Assembly (NCBI GenBank): GCA_016792845.1
Contig: JAEUKH010000029.1
Location: 248,001-312,000, forward strand
Length of the DNA: 64,000 nt
From: Myxococcales bacterium
GTDB lineage: Bacteria > Myxococcota_A > Polyangia > Polyangiales > Ga0077539
Direction of reading: 5' to 3'
Part shown: positions 53,304-62,929 of the stretch, one piece after another
Numbering within the stretch: position 1 is the stretch's first letter
Layout: each line of letters begins with the position of its first letter
Position numbers and translations under genes: made by a program
The notes under the pieces: generated by a model
Databases searched by the model: none
Told to the model about the DNA's origin: nothing
Seen by the model: the letters and a program-made list of their open reading frames with translations, nothing else

Positions 53304-54227
53304 GTGCGAGAGTCTCCGAAGCGGGCCTGCGGTGTCTTGAAGCTTGATCGACAAGGCCAGGTGCTCAGCGGTGACGAGGCGTCGTGCGCGTTCTTCTTGC
53401 GCCGGCGAGTCGCGGCCGACGGCGCCCGGGCCCTGGCGCGGTGGGTCGGCGAGAGCGCGGCCCAACGGGTGATCGGCGCCGGGCTCGGGGCCCTCGCGGG
53501 GGGCGCCGCGCGCTGGGTCGACGACGTCGTGGCCCGCTACGGCGGCACGGCCCGCGCGCTCACGGTGAGCCTCGAAGCGAGCCCCGACGACACCCTCGCG
53601 CTCCGATGGGAGAGCCTCGACGACGCCCTCACGCGGAGCCTCCTCGGGGTGGTGAGCGAGACCTGGCGCGACGGCTTTCACGCGCTTCGCAACCCCGTGG
53701 CGGCGCTGGTCAACAGCGTGTCGCTGGTGCGCCGGGGCAACCTCTCGCAAGACGACACCGCGGTGGTTCACCAGGTGATGCAGAACGCGGTCGATCGCGT
53801 CGACCGGCTCGTGAGCGATCTGCAAGAGATGGTGAGCGCGGGCGACGGCCCGCGGCAGAGCCTCGACGTCGAAGAGGCCCTGGTCGACTGCGCGGGCCGC
53901 GAACTCGTGCGGGTCGAGTCGAACGCGGTGACCCTGGTGTGGGGCGACCCGACGGCCCTCAGCGACGCCCTCGTGGCCTTTACAGAGTGGTGTAAGAAAG
54001 CGAATTTGTTCGAGATTCGGCTGTGCGGTGACGACGGCGACGGGGCCATGCGGGTGCGCTGGCAGATGCACGACGCGCGCAGCGAGAGCGAGCTCGAAGG
54101 GGTGTTCCGCACCCGCGCGGCGGGTCGCGGTTGCGCCGCGATGGAGATGGCCCGCGCCCGTTGGGTGGTGGTGGCCCACGGCGGCAGCGTGAAGGTGAGC
54201 CCGCACGAGCTGGTGCTGACCTTGTGA
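53304..54227 (+). CDS. Histidine-kinase-like protein with degenerate ATPase domain
   Basis: A 307-residue soluble protein. Residues 115-175 form a DHp-like helical hairpin with His126 in FHALRNPVAALVNSVSLV, where the usual HELRNP Glu is Ala. The following 120 residues occupy the place of HATPase_c but lack recognisable N, G1 and G2 boxes (only GRGCAAMEMARARWVV hints at the last helix). It is therefore more likely a pseudokinase or a histidine phosphotransfer protein than an active kinase. GTG start; it follows the spermidine-synthase-like gene after 59 nt. Confidence 0.6.
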   Translation: MRESPKRACGVLKLDRQGQVLSGDEASCAFFLRRRVAADGARALARWVGESAAQRVIGAGLGALAGGAARWVDDVVARYGGTARALTVSLEASPDDTLALRWESLDDALTRSLLGVVSETWRDGFHALRNPVAALVNSVSLVRRGNLSQDDTAVVHQVMQNAVDRVDRLVSDLQEMVSAGDGPRQSLDVEEALVDCAGRELVRVESNAVTLVWGDPTALSDALVAFTEWCKKANLFEIRLCGDDGDGAMRVRWQMHDARSESELEGVFRTRAAGRGCAAMEMARARWVVVAHGGSVKVSPHELVLTL

Positions 54228-54297
54228 AGGGCTCTGTAGGGCCCGCGACCCCGGGCGAGGGTGCGCCTCGGGGCCGCGGCGGGGTGTCGGCGACGGC

Positions 54298-55440
<1,143 letters not shown>

Positions 55441-55459
55441 CGATTCGCCTCCAGCAAAT

Positions 55460-55496
55460 TCGCGCGCGAGAATGGCACACTCGCGCCCGCTCGCAA
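55460..55496 (-). promoter_or_regulatory. Candidate promoter of the acyl-CoA dehydrogenase gene with overlapping palindrome
   Basis: On the minus strand TTGCGA (55496-55491) and CATTCT (55474-55469) are 16 nt apart. The 10-bp palindrome TCGCGCGCGA (55460-55469) covers the expected transcription start, a position suited to a repressor. Both are read by eye; no regulator is known. Confidence 0.35.
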
Positions 55497-55539
55497 CATG
55501 CGGAATCTCTCGACCCAGCCCGTGCGTTCAGAGCCCCGC

Positions 55540-56622
55540 ATGACGCACCTTGTACGCCCATGGGCCCTCTTGGCGACGCTCTCGTGGCTCGGGTGCCGGA
55601 GCCCGCAGCCGCTCATTCCGCCACCGATTCGGCCCGTGCGGGCCGCCCCGCCGGTCGAGGGCGAGGCCGTGGCGATGCGCGCCATCGCGGGCGACCCCCA
55701 AGCCGCGGCCCCTCTCGACGACGGCACCTGGGTGCGCTTCGAGCGCGACGGCCGCGTGCGCATCGTGAGCGCCGAGGGCGACGAGCTCGGCACCCTCGCG
55801 ACCCCCGCCGAGGGGTGCAGCCTGGAGCCCTGGTCGACCCGCGCGTTCGTGCGCTGCGACGGCGCCGTCGAGCCCAGCCCCGAGGGCCCCTTCGGCGCGA
55901 GCGCGCCACGCCTCGCGCGCTTCGGCAGAGACGCCAACGACCTCTTCGCCTCGCGCGACGGGCGGAGCCTCACCCGCAACGGGCCCTGCCGCCGCGCGGC
56001 GGTCGACCTCGGCCCCGAGGCGAGCGAGCTCAGCGCCTGCACCCTCAGCGGCGAGCGCCCCTGGCGCACCTGGACGGCACCCGCCGAAGGCTTCGTCATC
56101 GATGTGTTCGACAGCCAGGCCCTCATCGCCGTGCGAAACAGCGTGATGGTGCCCGGGCGCCCGCGGAGCGTCGATTGGAGCGTCAGGCGCTACGACATCG
56201 ACCACGCGACCTGGCTCCCGCTGGTGTTGGCCGAGCCCACCGCGCGCTGGGTCGTCGCAGGATTCACCCGCGAGGGCCGCGTCGCAGGCCTCGTCGAAGC
56301 CGGAGGCCCCGGGCACGTTGAGTCTTTCTATGTTCTCGGTGATCCGGCGCGGGCCGTGCTGCGGAGCTTCGCGCTGCCGCGGCTGGCCGACGATGTGGCC
56401 ACGCTGCGAGACGAGACCGCTGTGTTTACCGGCCCCGAGGGGCCCTTTCTGACCCTCGACGGGGTGAGCTTTCGGGCGCTCTCGGGCGACGGCGGGGCCG
56501 CGACGAGCGCCCACGAGGCGAGCGCCCGCGAGGGGCCGCGTCGACCGGGCGCGCGGGTGCGGTGCGCCGACCAACGCTGCGCGGTTGACGGAAGATGGGC
56601 CTTCCGTCTGCCGTCGTCGTGA
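55540..56622 (+). CDS. Lipoprotein of unknown function
   Basis: A 360-residue lipoprotein with lipobox WLGC (Cys19). The mature part contains several repeated beta segments with Trp/Asp turns (GTWVRFERDGRVRIVS, DLFASRDGRSLTRN, GFVIDVFDSQALIAV), suggesting a beta-propeller-like fold, and four or more cysteines. No catalytic motif is seen. An ATG at 55498 is in frame, but the lipobox position favours 55540. It stands between the divergent acyl-CoA dehydrogenase gene and the Ser/Thr kinase gene. Confidence 0.65.
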   Translation: MTHLVRPWALLATLSWLGCRSPQPLIPPPIRPVRAAPPVEGEAVAMRAIAGDPQAAAPLDDGTWVRFERDGRVRIVSAEGDELGTLATPAEGCSLEPWSTRAFVRCDGAVEPSPEGPFGASAPRLARFGRDANDLFASRDGRSLTRNGPCRRAAVDLGPEASELSACTLSGERPWRTWTAPAEGFVIDVFDSQALIAVRNSVMVPGRPRSVDWSVRRYDIDHATWLPLVLAEPTARWVVAGFTREGRVAGLVEAGGPGHVESFYVLGDPARAVLRSFALPRLADDVATLRDETAVFTGPEGPFLTLDGVSFRALSGDGGAATSAHEASAREGPRRPGARVRCADQRCAVDGRWAFRLPSS

Positions 56623-56697
56623 GGCGGGGGCGAAAGCGGCGTTGGGGCTTCACGTCGTGGTAGGCGACGGGGCGCTTTTCAGATAACGTCTCGCGCC

Positions 56698-58410
56698 GTG
56701 AAGTCGGTCCCCTGTCCCTTCTGCGGCGGAGAGCACACCGCGGGGACGCCGGTATGTCCGGTGACCAATCGAAGACTCCAGGGGTTGTTGCCGTTCAACA
56801 CGGTGATCGACGCCAAGTACCGCATCGACGGCATCATCGGCGTCGGCGGCATGGGCGTCGTCTACCGGGCCGAGCAGATGGGCATCCACCGCTCGGTGGC
56901 CCTCAAGATGCTCTTGCCCGAGTACATCGTGTACCCCGACCTCGTGGCGCGGGTGCAGCGCGAGGCGCGCACCGCGGGGCAGATCGACCACTCGAACGTG
57001 GTGTCGATCGTCGACCTCGGCAACACCACCGACTACGGCCCCTACATCGCGATGGAGCTTCTTCGCGGGCAAGAGCTCGCGACGGTGGTCGAGCGCGCCG
57101 GGGGCAGGCTCGACCCGGTCGAGGCCGTCGATGTGATGCGGCAGGTGCTCGCGGGGCTCGAAGCCGCCCACCGCCGCGGGGTGATTCACCGCGATCTCAA
57201 GCCTGAGAACATCTTCCTCGCCGAAGACGACGCGGGCGGCCGACGCATCAAGGTGCTCGATTTCGGCATCTCGAAGCTGCGCGACGACAGCGAGCTCAAC
57301 TCGCTCACCCGCACCGGCACCGTGATGGGCACGCCGCAGTTCATGGCCCCCGAGCAGGCCGCAGGGGCCAAGGGGCAAGACGCCCGCATCGACCTCTATG
57401 CCGCAGGGGCCGTGCTCTACGCCATCCTCTGCAACGGGCTCCCCTTCGAGGCTGAGAACTACAACCTCCTCATCTCAGAGATCTTGAACAAGCCGGCCAT
57501 CCCGATCTTGCGCCGCAACCGCGAGCTCGACCCGCGGCTCGCCGAGATCGTGATGAAGTCGATCGCGAAGAAGCCCGACCAGCGGTACCAGTCGGCCCGC
57601 GAGATGGCCGACGCGCTCGCCGAGTGGCTCGAAGTACGCAGCACGCCCTTTACGCCGACGCCGCAGCTCCTCACGAGCGTCGACGACGAGCTCTCGCCCG
57701 ACGACCCGAACTACGTCGAGAAGGGCGAGGCGACGATGCTGGTGTCGATCCCCTATCGCGGCGATGAGGCGCCCGCTGAAGAGATCTTCGACAACCTCGA
57801 AGACGACGAGGCGCCCCACGACCCAGACGCTCCGCGCATCTCGCTGAACCCGGTGATGAGCGGTCGCGGCGCGGGCTCGCCCGATGCGCCGCGGTCGAGG
57901 GCCTCGTCACCCGCTGAGGGCGCGCGTCACTCGGGGCCCGCGGTGTCGAGCGCGCTCTTGCTCGATTCGCCCCTCGATGCGCCGCCCATCGTCGAGACGG
58001 CCCTGCCCAAGCCGCCGCCGAGCGAGAGCGCGTGGGAGAAGCTCCGCACCGACCGCCCCTCGCACGAAGACGGCGACCTCGACGAGCCGGCCCGCGGGGG
58101 CCGCGCCTGGGTGGCCGTGCTGCTCTTGCTCCTGGCGGCGCTCGGCGCGAGCGCGACGCTGATCTACTTCAAGCGCCCAGACCTGGTTCGGCATGTGTTG
58201 GGGCGCCCTGAGCCCTTGCCGCCGCCGCAGCCGCCGATGGTGACCGTCGGGGGCATCTCAGCGACCACGCGCCCGGTGACGGTGACCGCGACCGCGACGC
58301 CGACCTTCGCCGACGACGCCGCGGTGGGTGACGCCAGCGTGGCGGCTCCGAGCGCCGCGCCCGCACCCGCCCCGCCGGTCGAGCGCCACCGGCAGCATCG
58401 CGTCCGTTGA
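56698..58410 (+). CDS. Membrane Ser/Thr protein kinase with N-terminal zinc-ribbon-like motif
   Basis: A 570-residue Hanks-type kinase. The first 26 residues contain CPFCGGEHTAGTPVCPV, a probable metal knuckle. The kinase domain (about 40-310) has the glycine loop GVGGMGVVYRAE, Lys70, HRDLKPEN with Asp166, DFGISKL (Asp188) and APEQAAG, so it should be active. A Pro/Ala/Asp-rich linker follows, one membrane helix (about 470-492) and a short periplasmic tail rich in Pro, Thr and Ala with no sensor domain. GTG start. The stop overlaps the start of a roadblock-like gene. Confidence 0.93.
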   Translation: MKSVPCPFCGGEHTAGTPVCPVTNRRLQGLLPFNTVIDAKYRIDGIIGVGGMGVVYRAEQMGIHRSVALKMLLPEYIVYPDLVARVQREARTAGQIDHSNVVSIVDLGNTTDYGPYIAMELLRGQELATVVERAGGRLDPVEAVDVMRQVLAGLEAAHRRGVIHRDLKPENIFLAEDDAGGRRIKVLDFGISKLRDDSELNSLTRTGTVMGTPQFMAPEQAAGAKGQDARIDLYAAGAVLYAILCNGLPFEAENYNLLISEILNKPAIPILRRNRELDPRLAEIVMKSIAKKPDQRYQSAREMADALAEWLEVRSTPFTPTPQLLTSVDDELSPDDPNYVEKGEATMLVSIPYRGDEAPAEEIFDNLEDDEAPHDPDAPRISLNPVMSGRGAGSPDAPRSRASSPAEGARHSGPAVSSALLLDSPLDAPPIVETALPKPPPSESAWEKLRTDRPSHEDGDLDEPARGGRAWVAVLLLLLAALGASATLIYFKRPDLVRHVLGRPEPLPPPQPPMVTVGGISATTRPVTVTATATPTFADDAAVGDASVAAPSAAPAPAPPVERHRQHRVR

Positions 58411-58811
58411 GTCACGCGGTGGGGCCCGGGCTGATCAATCTGGAGCTCGCGCGGCGCGCCGTCGAGCGGCTCCGCGAGACCTTGGGCGAGGGGCTCATCG
58501 CCACCGACGTGTGGCTGGTCGAAGATGCGGTGCCCATCGTCGGCTTCAACAGCCAACCCGTGGCCACGGCGCTGTTTCATCAGATCACCGATTCGATCCA
58601 AGAGACCTTGGCGGCGTCGGGCTTCCCGGCCTTGAGTCGGTATTATCTCCTCGACCTTGAGGGCGACAAGCTGGTCGCGGTGTTGCCCATGAAGCGGTAC
58701 CGCGCGGGCATGCTGGTCGACAAGAAGAAGTCTCCCCTCGGCGTGGTGGTGAGCGTCGCGCTGCCGCGGTACCTGGCCCTCCTCGACGAGGCCGTGCGCG
58801 CCGGGGCCTGA
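58407..58811 (+). CDS. Roadblock/LC7-like small protein
   Basis: A 134-residue protein whose order of helix, strands and helix (VWLVEDAVPIVGFNSQPVAT, YYLLDLEGDKLVAVLPM, SPLGVVVSVALPRYLALLDEA) resembles the roadblock/LC7 fold, found in MglB and other partners of small GTPases and kinases. The assignment is by pattern and moderate. The start is taken as a TTG overlapping the kinase stop (TTGA); a GTG 12 nt later is the alternative. Coupling to the kinase suggests it regulates or is regulated by it. Confidence 0.6.
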   Translation: MSHAVGPGLINLELARRAVERLRETLGEGLIATDVWLVEDAVPIVGFNSQPVATALFHQITDSIQETLAASGFPALSRYYLLDLEGDKLVAVLPMKRYRAGMLVDKKKSPLGVVVSVALPRYLALLDEAVRAGA

Positions 58812-58813
58812 GG

Positions 58814-59314
58814 TTACGACCCGCAGCGCCGCGGCACCGTGCACGTCGCCGCCCCCATGGCACGCGGCGCGAGGCCCTCGACCCTCAGCCACCAGGTCAC
58901 CGGCGGCATGGGCATGGGCCGCGGGTCGTCGGGGCAGTTCGCTGTAAAGCGCGACACCACGGTGAGGGTCTGCCCGTCGTCGAAGGCCGCCAGGCCGGCC
59001 CCCGCGGGCGACTGGAGGTACTCAACTCCGACGAGCTGCTCGCGCGAAAAATCGACGGTCACGGAGGCGCCCTCGGGGCACGAGAGCGCCGCACGAAAGG
59101 CCGCCTCGGAGGTGATCGGCGCATCGCCCGCGCGCCGCAAGGTGCACCCCGGCGGGAGCCGCAGGGTCGTCACCGGGCGCACCCCGCGCAAGCCCAGGGT
59201 CTCGGCGCTGCACGCGTCGCGCGCGACGGCGAGCACCGCGCTGTCGGTGGGGGTGTTGCGCTGGCAGCGCGCGGTCATCAAGAGCGCCAAGGCGATGTGC
59301 GTTCGGAGCTTCAC
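58814..59314 (-). CDS. Small lipoprotein of unknown function
   Basis: A 166-residue predicted lipoprotein (lipobox TARC, Cys17) with four further cysteines and a predominantly beta composition (PVTTLRLPPGCTLRRAGD, TWWLRVEGLAP). It has no recognised domain. It begins 12 nt after the RtcB gene on the same strand, so it is probably cotranscribed, although a periplasmic lipoprotein and a cytoplasmic RNA ligase would share no obvious task. It converges on the roadblock-like gene with a 2-nt gap. Confidence 0.62.
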   Translation of the reverse strand: MKLRTHIALALLMTARCQRNTPTDSAVLAVARDACSAETLGLRGVRPVTTLRLPPGCTLRRAGDAPITSEAAFRAALSCPEGASVTVDFSREQLVGVEYLQSPAGAGLAAFDDGQTLTVVSRFTANCPDDPRPMPMPPVTWWLRVEGLAPRAMGAATCTVPRRCGS

Positions 59315-59326
59315 GGAGACCCTCGC

Positions 59327-60820
59327 TCAGCGCCGCTTTTGGCGGCGTTCGGCCTCGCGGGCTTTGTCGCGGGCCTTCTTGTCGGCTTCGTGCTCACGGT
59401 ACACGGCTTTGCGTTGCAGGGCCTCGTTGGCCTTGAGCGAGGCCAGCGGGTAGAGGGTCTCTTCGATGCGCGCGAGGCCGGCCGAGACCACGGCGTTGAT
59501 GACCTCGTCGCTGGGCTTGTAGCAAGCGCCCGATTCGTCGAGCGGCACTTCGAGGTCGGTGTTCACCACGATGCCGTCATGGCGGTACTGCTCGTTGACC
59601 TTCTCTTGCGAGAGGGTGCGCGAAGCTTCTCCCCGAGAGAGGCGGCGACCGGCGCCGTGGTTGACCGAGTAGGCGCTCTTGAGGGCGCCCGGTTCGGGCC
59701 GTAAAATGAAGCTCTTGTCGCGGTTTGACCCGGGGATGAGCACCGGGTGACCCTCGCGCTCGAAGCAGGTGCCGCGGAGCGCCGGGTGACCCGCAGGGAA
59801 GGCGCGGGTGGCGCCCTTGCGGTGCGTCCATACGGGGCCGAGCTCGGGGTGCTCTTCGGCTTGAACGAGGTTGTGGCTGATCTCGTACACGAGCGAGAGC
59901 TCGGCCCGGAAGACCTTGTAGAAGGCCTCGGCGACGTGCTCGAAGATCATCAGTCGGTTGACGATGGCGAAGTTGGCGCCCGCCGAGACGGCGTCGAGGT
60001 AATCGAGGAAGTACTTCGATTCAGGGCGAAAATACCCGAGGTCGATGTCGCGGAGCGCGGGCAGCTCTTCGCGGGCGCGCTCGAAATAGTGCGTCGCGAG
60101 GCCGTGCCCGAACCCGCGGCTCCCGGTGTGAACCTGCACGAAGAGCGTGCCCGAGGGCTCGCCGCGCTGAAGCTCGATGAAGTGATTGCCGCCGCCGAGG
60201 GTGCCGAGCTGTTCGCGGCCCCGGTCGGGGCGGCCCGCGGCGTCCCAGGGGACGTCCCAGGTGTCGCGCACCGGGAGGCGCTGCCGTTCGGCGCGATCGT
60301 GCGAAAAGGCTGTCTGCTTGCCGCGCAGATAGTGCTCCGCGCCGCCGCGGACGATCTCTTCAAACGCGCGCCGCGAGAGCGCCCCGGCGAGGCTCGTGCC
60401 GCCCGCCCCGAGGCTCACCCGCTTCTCGACCTCGCGGTTGAACGCGAGGCGGCGCTCGAAGGTGGCGCGCTCGGCGGGCACCTCGCTCCGGGCGCTCATC
60501 ATGCCGCAGCCGATGTCGAAGCCGACCGGGCCCATGGCGACGCAGCCCTCGTCGCGCGAGGTCACCAACACCGACCCCACCGGCACGCCGTACCCGTAGT
60601 GAACATCGGGCGTGATGCAGACCTGCTTCACACCCGGAAAGTGTGTCGCGTTCACGATCTGCCGGTAGAGCGTGGGCTCGCACTCGTTCAAGAGCGCGGG
60701 CGTGAGAAAGAGCCGCACGGGCACCGCGGCGGTGTCGCGGGTCTCAAGGGCGTAGTAGCCATCGCGCGCGTTGTCGCGGGCGAGCTGCTTCCAGTGGGCT
60801 TCGTCGAGGAGCTGTGTCAT
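59327..60820 (-). CDS. rtcB: RtcB-family RNA ligase
   Basis: A 497-residue RtcB-fold protein. TPDVHYGYGVPVG, VGFDIGCGM (metal ligand Cys105), LGGGNHFIEL, HRKGATRAFPAG and the guanylylation motif NHGAGRRLS (His388) are all intact. RtcB joins RNA 2',3'-cyclic phosphate or 3'-phosphate ends to 5'-OH ends using GTP and Mn2+, in RNA repair or tRNA splicing. The last 30 residues are a Lys/Arg-rich helical tail. No archease, RtcA or RtcR gene is adjacent. A leader hairpin lies just upstream of the ATG. Confidence 0.92.
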   Translation of the reverse strand: MTQLLDEAHWKQLARDNARDGYYALETRDTAAVPVRLFLTPALLNECEPTLYRQIVNATHFPGVKQVCITPDVHYGYGVPVGSVLVTSRDEGCVAMGPVGFDIGCGMMSARSEVPAERATFERRLAFNREVEKRVSLGAGGTSLAGALSRRAFEEIVRGGAEHYLRGKQTAFSHDRAERQRLPVRDTWDVPWDAAGRPDRGREQLGTLGGGNHFIELQRGEPSGTLFVQVHTGSRGFGHGLATHYFERAREELPALRDIDLGYFRPESKYFLDYLDAVSAGANFAIVNRLMIFEHVAEAFYKVFRAELSLVYEISHNLVQAEEHPELGPVWTHRKGATRAFPAGHPALRGTCFEREGHPVLIPGSNRDKSFILRPEPGALKSAYSVNHGAGRRLSRGEASRTLSQEKVNEQYRHDGIVVNTDLEVPLDESGACYKPSDEVINAVVSAGLARIEETLYPLASLKANEALQRKAVYREHEADKKARDKAREAERRQKRR

Positions 60821-60842
60821 GGCCGGGGCTTGGCGCGACCGG

Positions 60843-60889
60843 CGCCACAGAACGTGGCGGCCGCGCGGTGCAAAAGGGCCCCCAGTGTA
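60843..60889 (-). promoter_or_regulatory. Candidate -10 box and leader hairpin of the rtcB gene
   Basis: TACACT on the minus strand (60889-60884) is a good -10 match; the -35 region is weak. Between it and the ATG at 60820 lies a perfect 6-bp hairpin CGCCAC-GTTCT-GTGGCG (60859-60843), ending 22 nt before the start codon. Confidence 0.4.
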
Positions 60890-60920
60890 GCGCGTCGCGC
60901 CGCTTCGTCGAGGTGTCGCC

Positions 60921-61931
60921 TCAGCCGAGGTCGCGGTCGAGCACCACGCGCAGCCGCGCGGCGCCCTCGCGCACGCGCTGAAGGGCCGCGTTGGCCTGTG
61001 ACATGGGCATCCGCTCGGTGATCGGCGCGAGCTTGTGAGCGGCCGCGAGCGAGAGCATCGCGCGCATCGACGCGGGGCTCCCGATGACGCTGCCGGTGAC
61101 GGTCTTTTGCTCGTCCATCAAGGGGTCGACGCTGACTGTGAGGGGCTTGCTGGGCACGCCGATGAGGCACATCGTGCCTTCGAGGGTGAGGGTGTTCATC
61201 CACGCGGTCCAGTCGAGGTTGGCGTGGGTGGTGACCAGCAAGAGGTCGACCGCGTTCGAGGGCAGCGGGCCCGTGGCGCTCACGAGCTCGCGCGCCCCGA
61301 GCTTCAACGCCAGCTCGCGCTTGCTGAGGTCGGGGTCGAAGCCGATCACCTCGGCGCCCAGGGCCTTCGCGAACTGAACGGCCATGTGCCCGAGGCCCCC
61401 GACGCCCACCACACCGACCCGCCGCCCGGGGCCCACCTTGAAGCGCTCAAGGGGCGAGAACACCGTGAGACCCGCGCAGAGCAGCGGCGCCGCGGTGCCC
61501 AGATCGAGCCCCTCGGGGAGCGCGAAGGCGAAGCGCGCGTCGACGCGAAGCTCGGTCGCAAAGCCGCCCTGGCGGCCCACGCAGGTGCGCACCTTGCCGC
61601 CCGTGCAGAGGTGCTCGCGCCCCGACACGCACGCCGCGCAGGCGCCGCACGCCCCCGCCTGCCAGCCCACCCCCACCATCGCGCCGACCTGGTGGTGCGA
61701 CCGGGGCCCCTGGCGCAACACCCGACCCACGATCTCGTGCCCGGGGATGAGCGGCTTCTTCACCTCGCCCCAGTCACCGTCGACGAGGTGAACGTCGCTG
61801 TGACAGACCGAACAGTGGTGAATCTCAAGGTCGACCTCGTAGCCCGTCGGCGCCTCAGGGGCCGCGAGGGTGAGCCGTTCGAGTGCCTGACCGGGCGCGG
61901 TCTGCGCGAGTGCGATGATGGGCTGGGCCAT
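60921..61931 (-). CDS. Zinc-dependent NAD(P)-alcohol dehydrogenase (cinnamyl-alcohol-dehydrogenase-like)
   Basis: A 336-residue medium-chain dehydrogenase. Catalytic zinc ligands are Cys40, His65 and Glu66 (HHCSVCHSD, PGHEIVG); four structural-zinc cysteines lie at about 95-109 (CGACAACVSGREHLC). GVVGVGGLGHMAVQFAKALG is the nucleotide-binding motif. The HHCSVCHSD and GHEIVG pattern matches the YahK/CAD group that reduces a broad range of aldehydes with NADPH. Transcribed alone from a short-leader promoter. Confidence 0.92.
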   Translation of the reverse strand: MAQPIIALAQTAPGQALERLTLAAPEAPTGYEVDLEIHHCSVCHSDVHLVDGDWGEVKKPLIPGHEIVGRVLRQGPRSHHQVGAMVGVGWQAGACGACAACVSGREHLCTGGKVRTCVGRQGGFATELRVDARFAFALPEGLDLGTAAPLLCAGLTVFSPLERFKVGPGRRVGVVGVGGLGHMAVQFAKALGAEVIGFDPDLSKRELALKLGARELVSATGPLPSNAVDLLLVTTHANLDWTAWMNTLTLEGTMCLIGVPSKPLTVSVDPLMDEQKTVTGSVIGSPASMRAMLSLAAAHKLAPITERMPMSQANAALQRVREGAARLRVVLDRDLG

Positions 61932-61944
61932 GTGCTTGGCCCGT

Positions 61945-61974
61945 GCTCTAGCGGGTTTCGACCGCCCTCCGCAA
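61945..61974 (-). promoter_or_regulatory. Candidate short-leader promoter of the alcohol dehydrogenase gene
   Basis: On the minus strand TTGCGG (61974-61969) and TAGAGC (61950-61945) are 18 nt apart; the ATG at 61931 lies 13 nt beyond the -10 box, leaving a leader of about 6 nt. Confidence 0.42.
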
Positions 61975-62013
61975 GGCCTTCAGCGAAGACCGCGCCGCGG
62001 CCGCAGAGGGGCG

Positions 62014-62029
62014 TTCTTCGGTTGAAGAA
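62014..62029. promoter_or_regulatory. Perfect hairpin-forming dyad in an AT-rich patch
   Basis: TTCTTC-GGTT-GAAGAA is a perfect 6-bp dyad in an AT-rich stretch (62013-62054) between malG-like and alcohol dehydrogenase genes. Just beside it ACCTTG (62032-62037) and CAATGGT (62044-62050) form an imperfect second dyad. It may be an operator pair for the alcohol dehydrogenase gene. Confidence 0.35.
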
Positions 62030-62074
62030 TTACCTTGAAGTTACAATGGTTTAGGTGTCAGTGCGGGCGAGGGC

Positions 62075-62929
62075 TCAGCCCTTGACGCTGCCCGCGGTGA
62101 GGCCGCCGACGAGGTGCCGCTGCACGGCGTAGAAGATGGCCATCACGGGCACGCTGACGAGGATGGCGCCGGCGGCGAAGCGACCCCAGGCGGCGTCGTA
62201 CTCGCCGACGTAGCGCTGCAAGGCCACCGGGAGGGTGAAGGCGCTCTCGCGCGAGAGGAAGGTGGCCGCGAGGATGAACTCGTTCCACGCGGCCATGAAG
62301 GCGAAGAGGCAGGTGACGGCGATGGCGGGGCGGGCGGCGGGCAAGACCACCAGCACGAAGGCTTGCCAGCGGGTCGCGCCGTCGACCATGGCGGCCTCTT
62401 CGAGGTCGCGCGGGATGGCCTCAAAGGCGCCCCGGAGCTGAAAGAGCGCGAAGGGCAGCGCCGTGGTGGCGTACACGAGCACCAGCCCCGCCCGGGTGTC
62501 GAGGAGCTTCAGCGTGTCGAGCATCACGTAGAGCGGCACCGCCGTCGCCACGCCGGGAAACATCTGCGTCGCCAAGAGGGCCTTCATCGCCGTGCGTTCG
62601 CCCACGAAGCGAAAGCGCGCGAGGGCATAGGCCGCGGGGGTCGCGATGAGCACGCTCACCGCCGCGGTGGCGCTCGAGACCAGCACCGAGTTCAAGAGCT
62701 GTCGCCCGAAGAGCCACTCGCCCGCGCTGTTCGAGCTCGACACGACGGCGCGAAAATTCACGAGGCTCAGCACCTCGGGCCACGGGGCGGCGCGGGGCGC
62801 GGGGGTGCCCGCGGGGTTCAGCGCGAGCGACACCACCCAGAGCACGGGGTAGAGCGCGAAGGCCACCGCCGCGACGGCGATCGCGTGCGAGAGAAATTCG
62901 ACGCCCCAAGCGATGCGGCGCGGCTTCAT
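62075..62929 (-). CDS. MalG-type sugar ABC transporter permease
   Basis: A 284-residue inner-membrane permease with six helices and the EAA loop EEAAMVDGATRWQAFVLVVLP that docks the ATPase; TPAAYALARFRFVG and the C-terminal LVGGLTAGSVKG are typical of MalG. It forms the transport channel with the MalF-like protein encoded immediately upstream, whose gene overlaps by 4 nt (ATGA). No ATPase gene is inside the window. The name malG is not assigned because the substrate is unknown. Confidence 0.93.
   Translation of the reverse strand: MKPRRIAWGVEFLSHAIAVAAVAFALYPVLWVVSLALNPAGTPAPRAAPWPEVLSLVNFRAVVSSSNSAGEWLFGRQLLNSVLVSSATAAVSVLIATPAAYALARFRFVGERTAMKALLATQMFPGVATAVPLYVMLDTLKLLDTRAGLVLVYATTALPFALFQLRGAFEAIPRDLEEAAMVDGATRWQAFVLVVLPAARPAIAVTCLFAFMAAWNEFILAATFLSRESAFTLPVALQRYVGEYDAAWGRFAAGAILVSVPVMAIFYAVQRHLVGGLTAGSVKG

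Noticed and set aside
54256..54270. Bidirectional terminator CGAGG-GTGCG-CCTCG between convergent genes
   Set aside because: A short stem with no T-run on either side; too common in GC-rich DNA to support.
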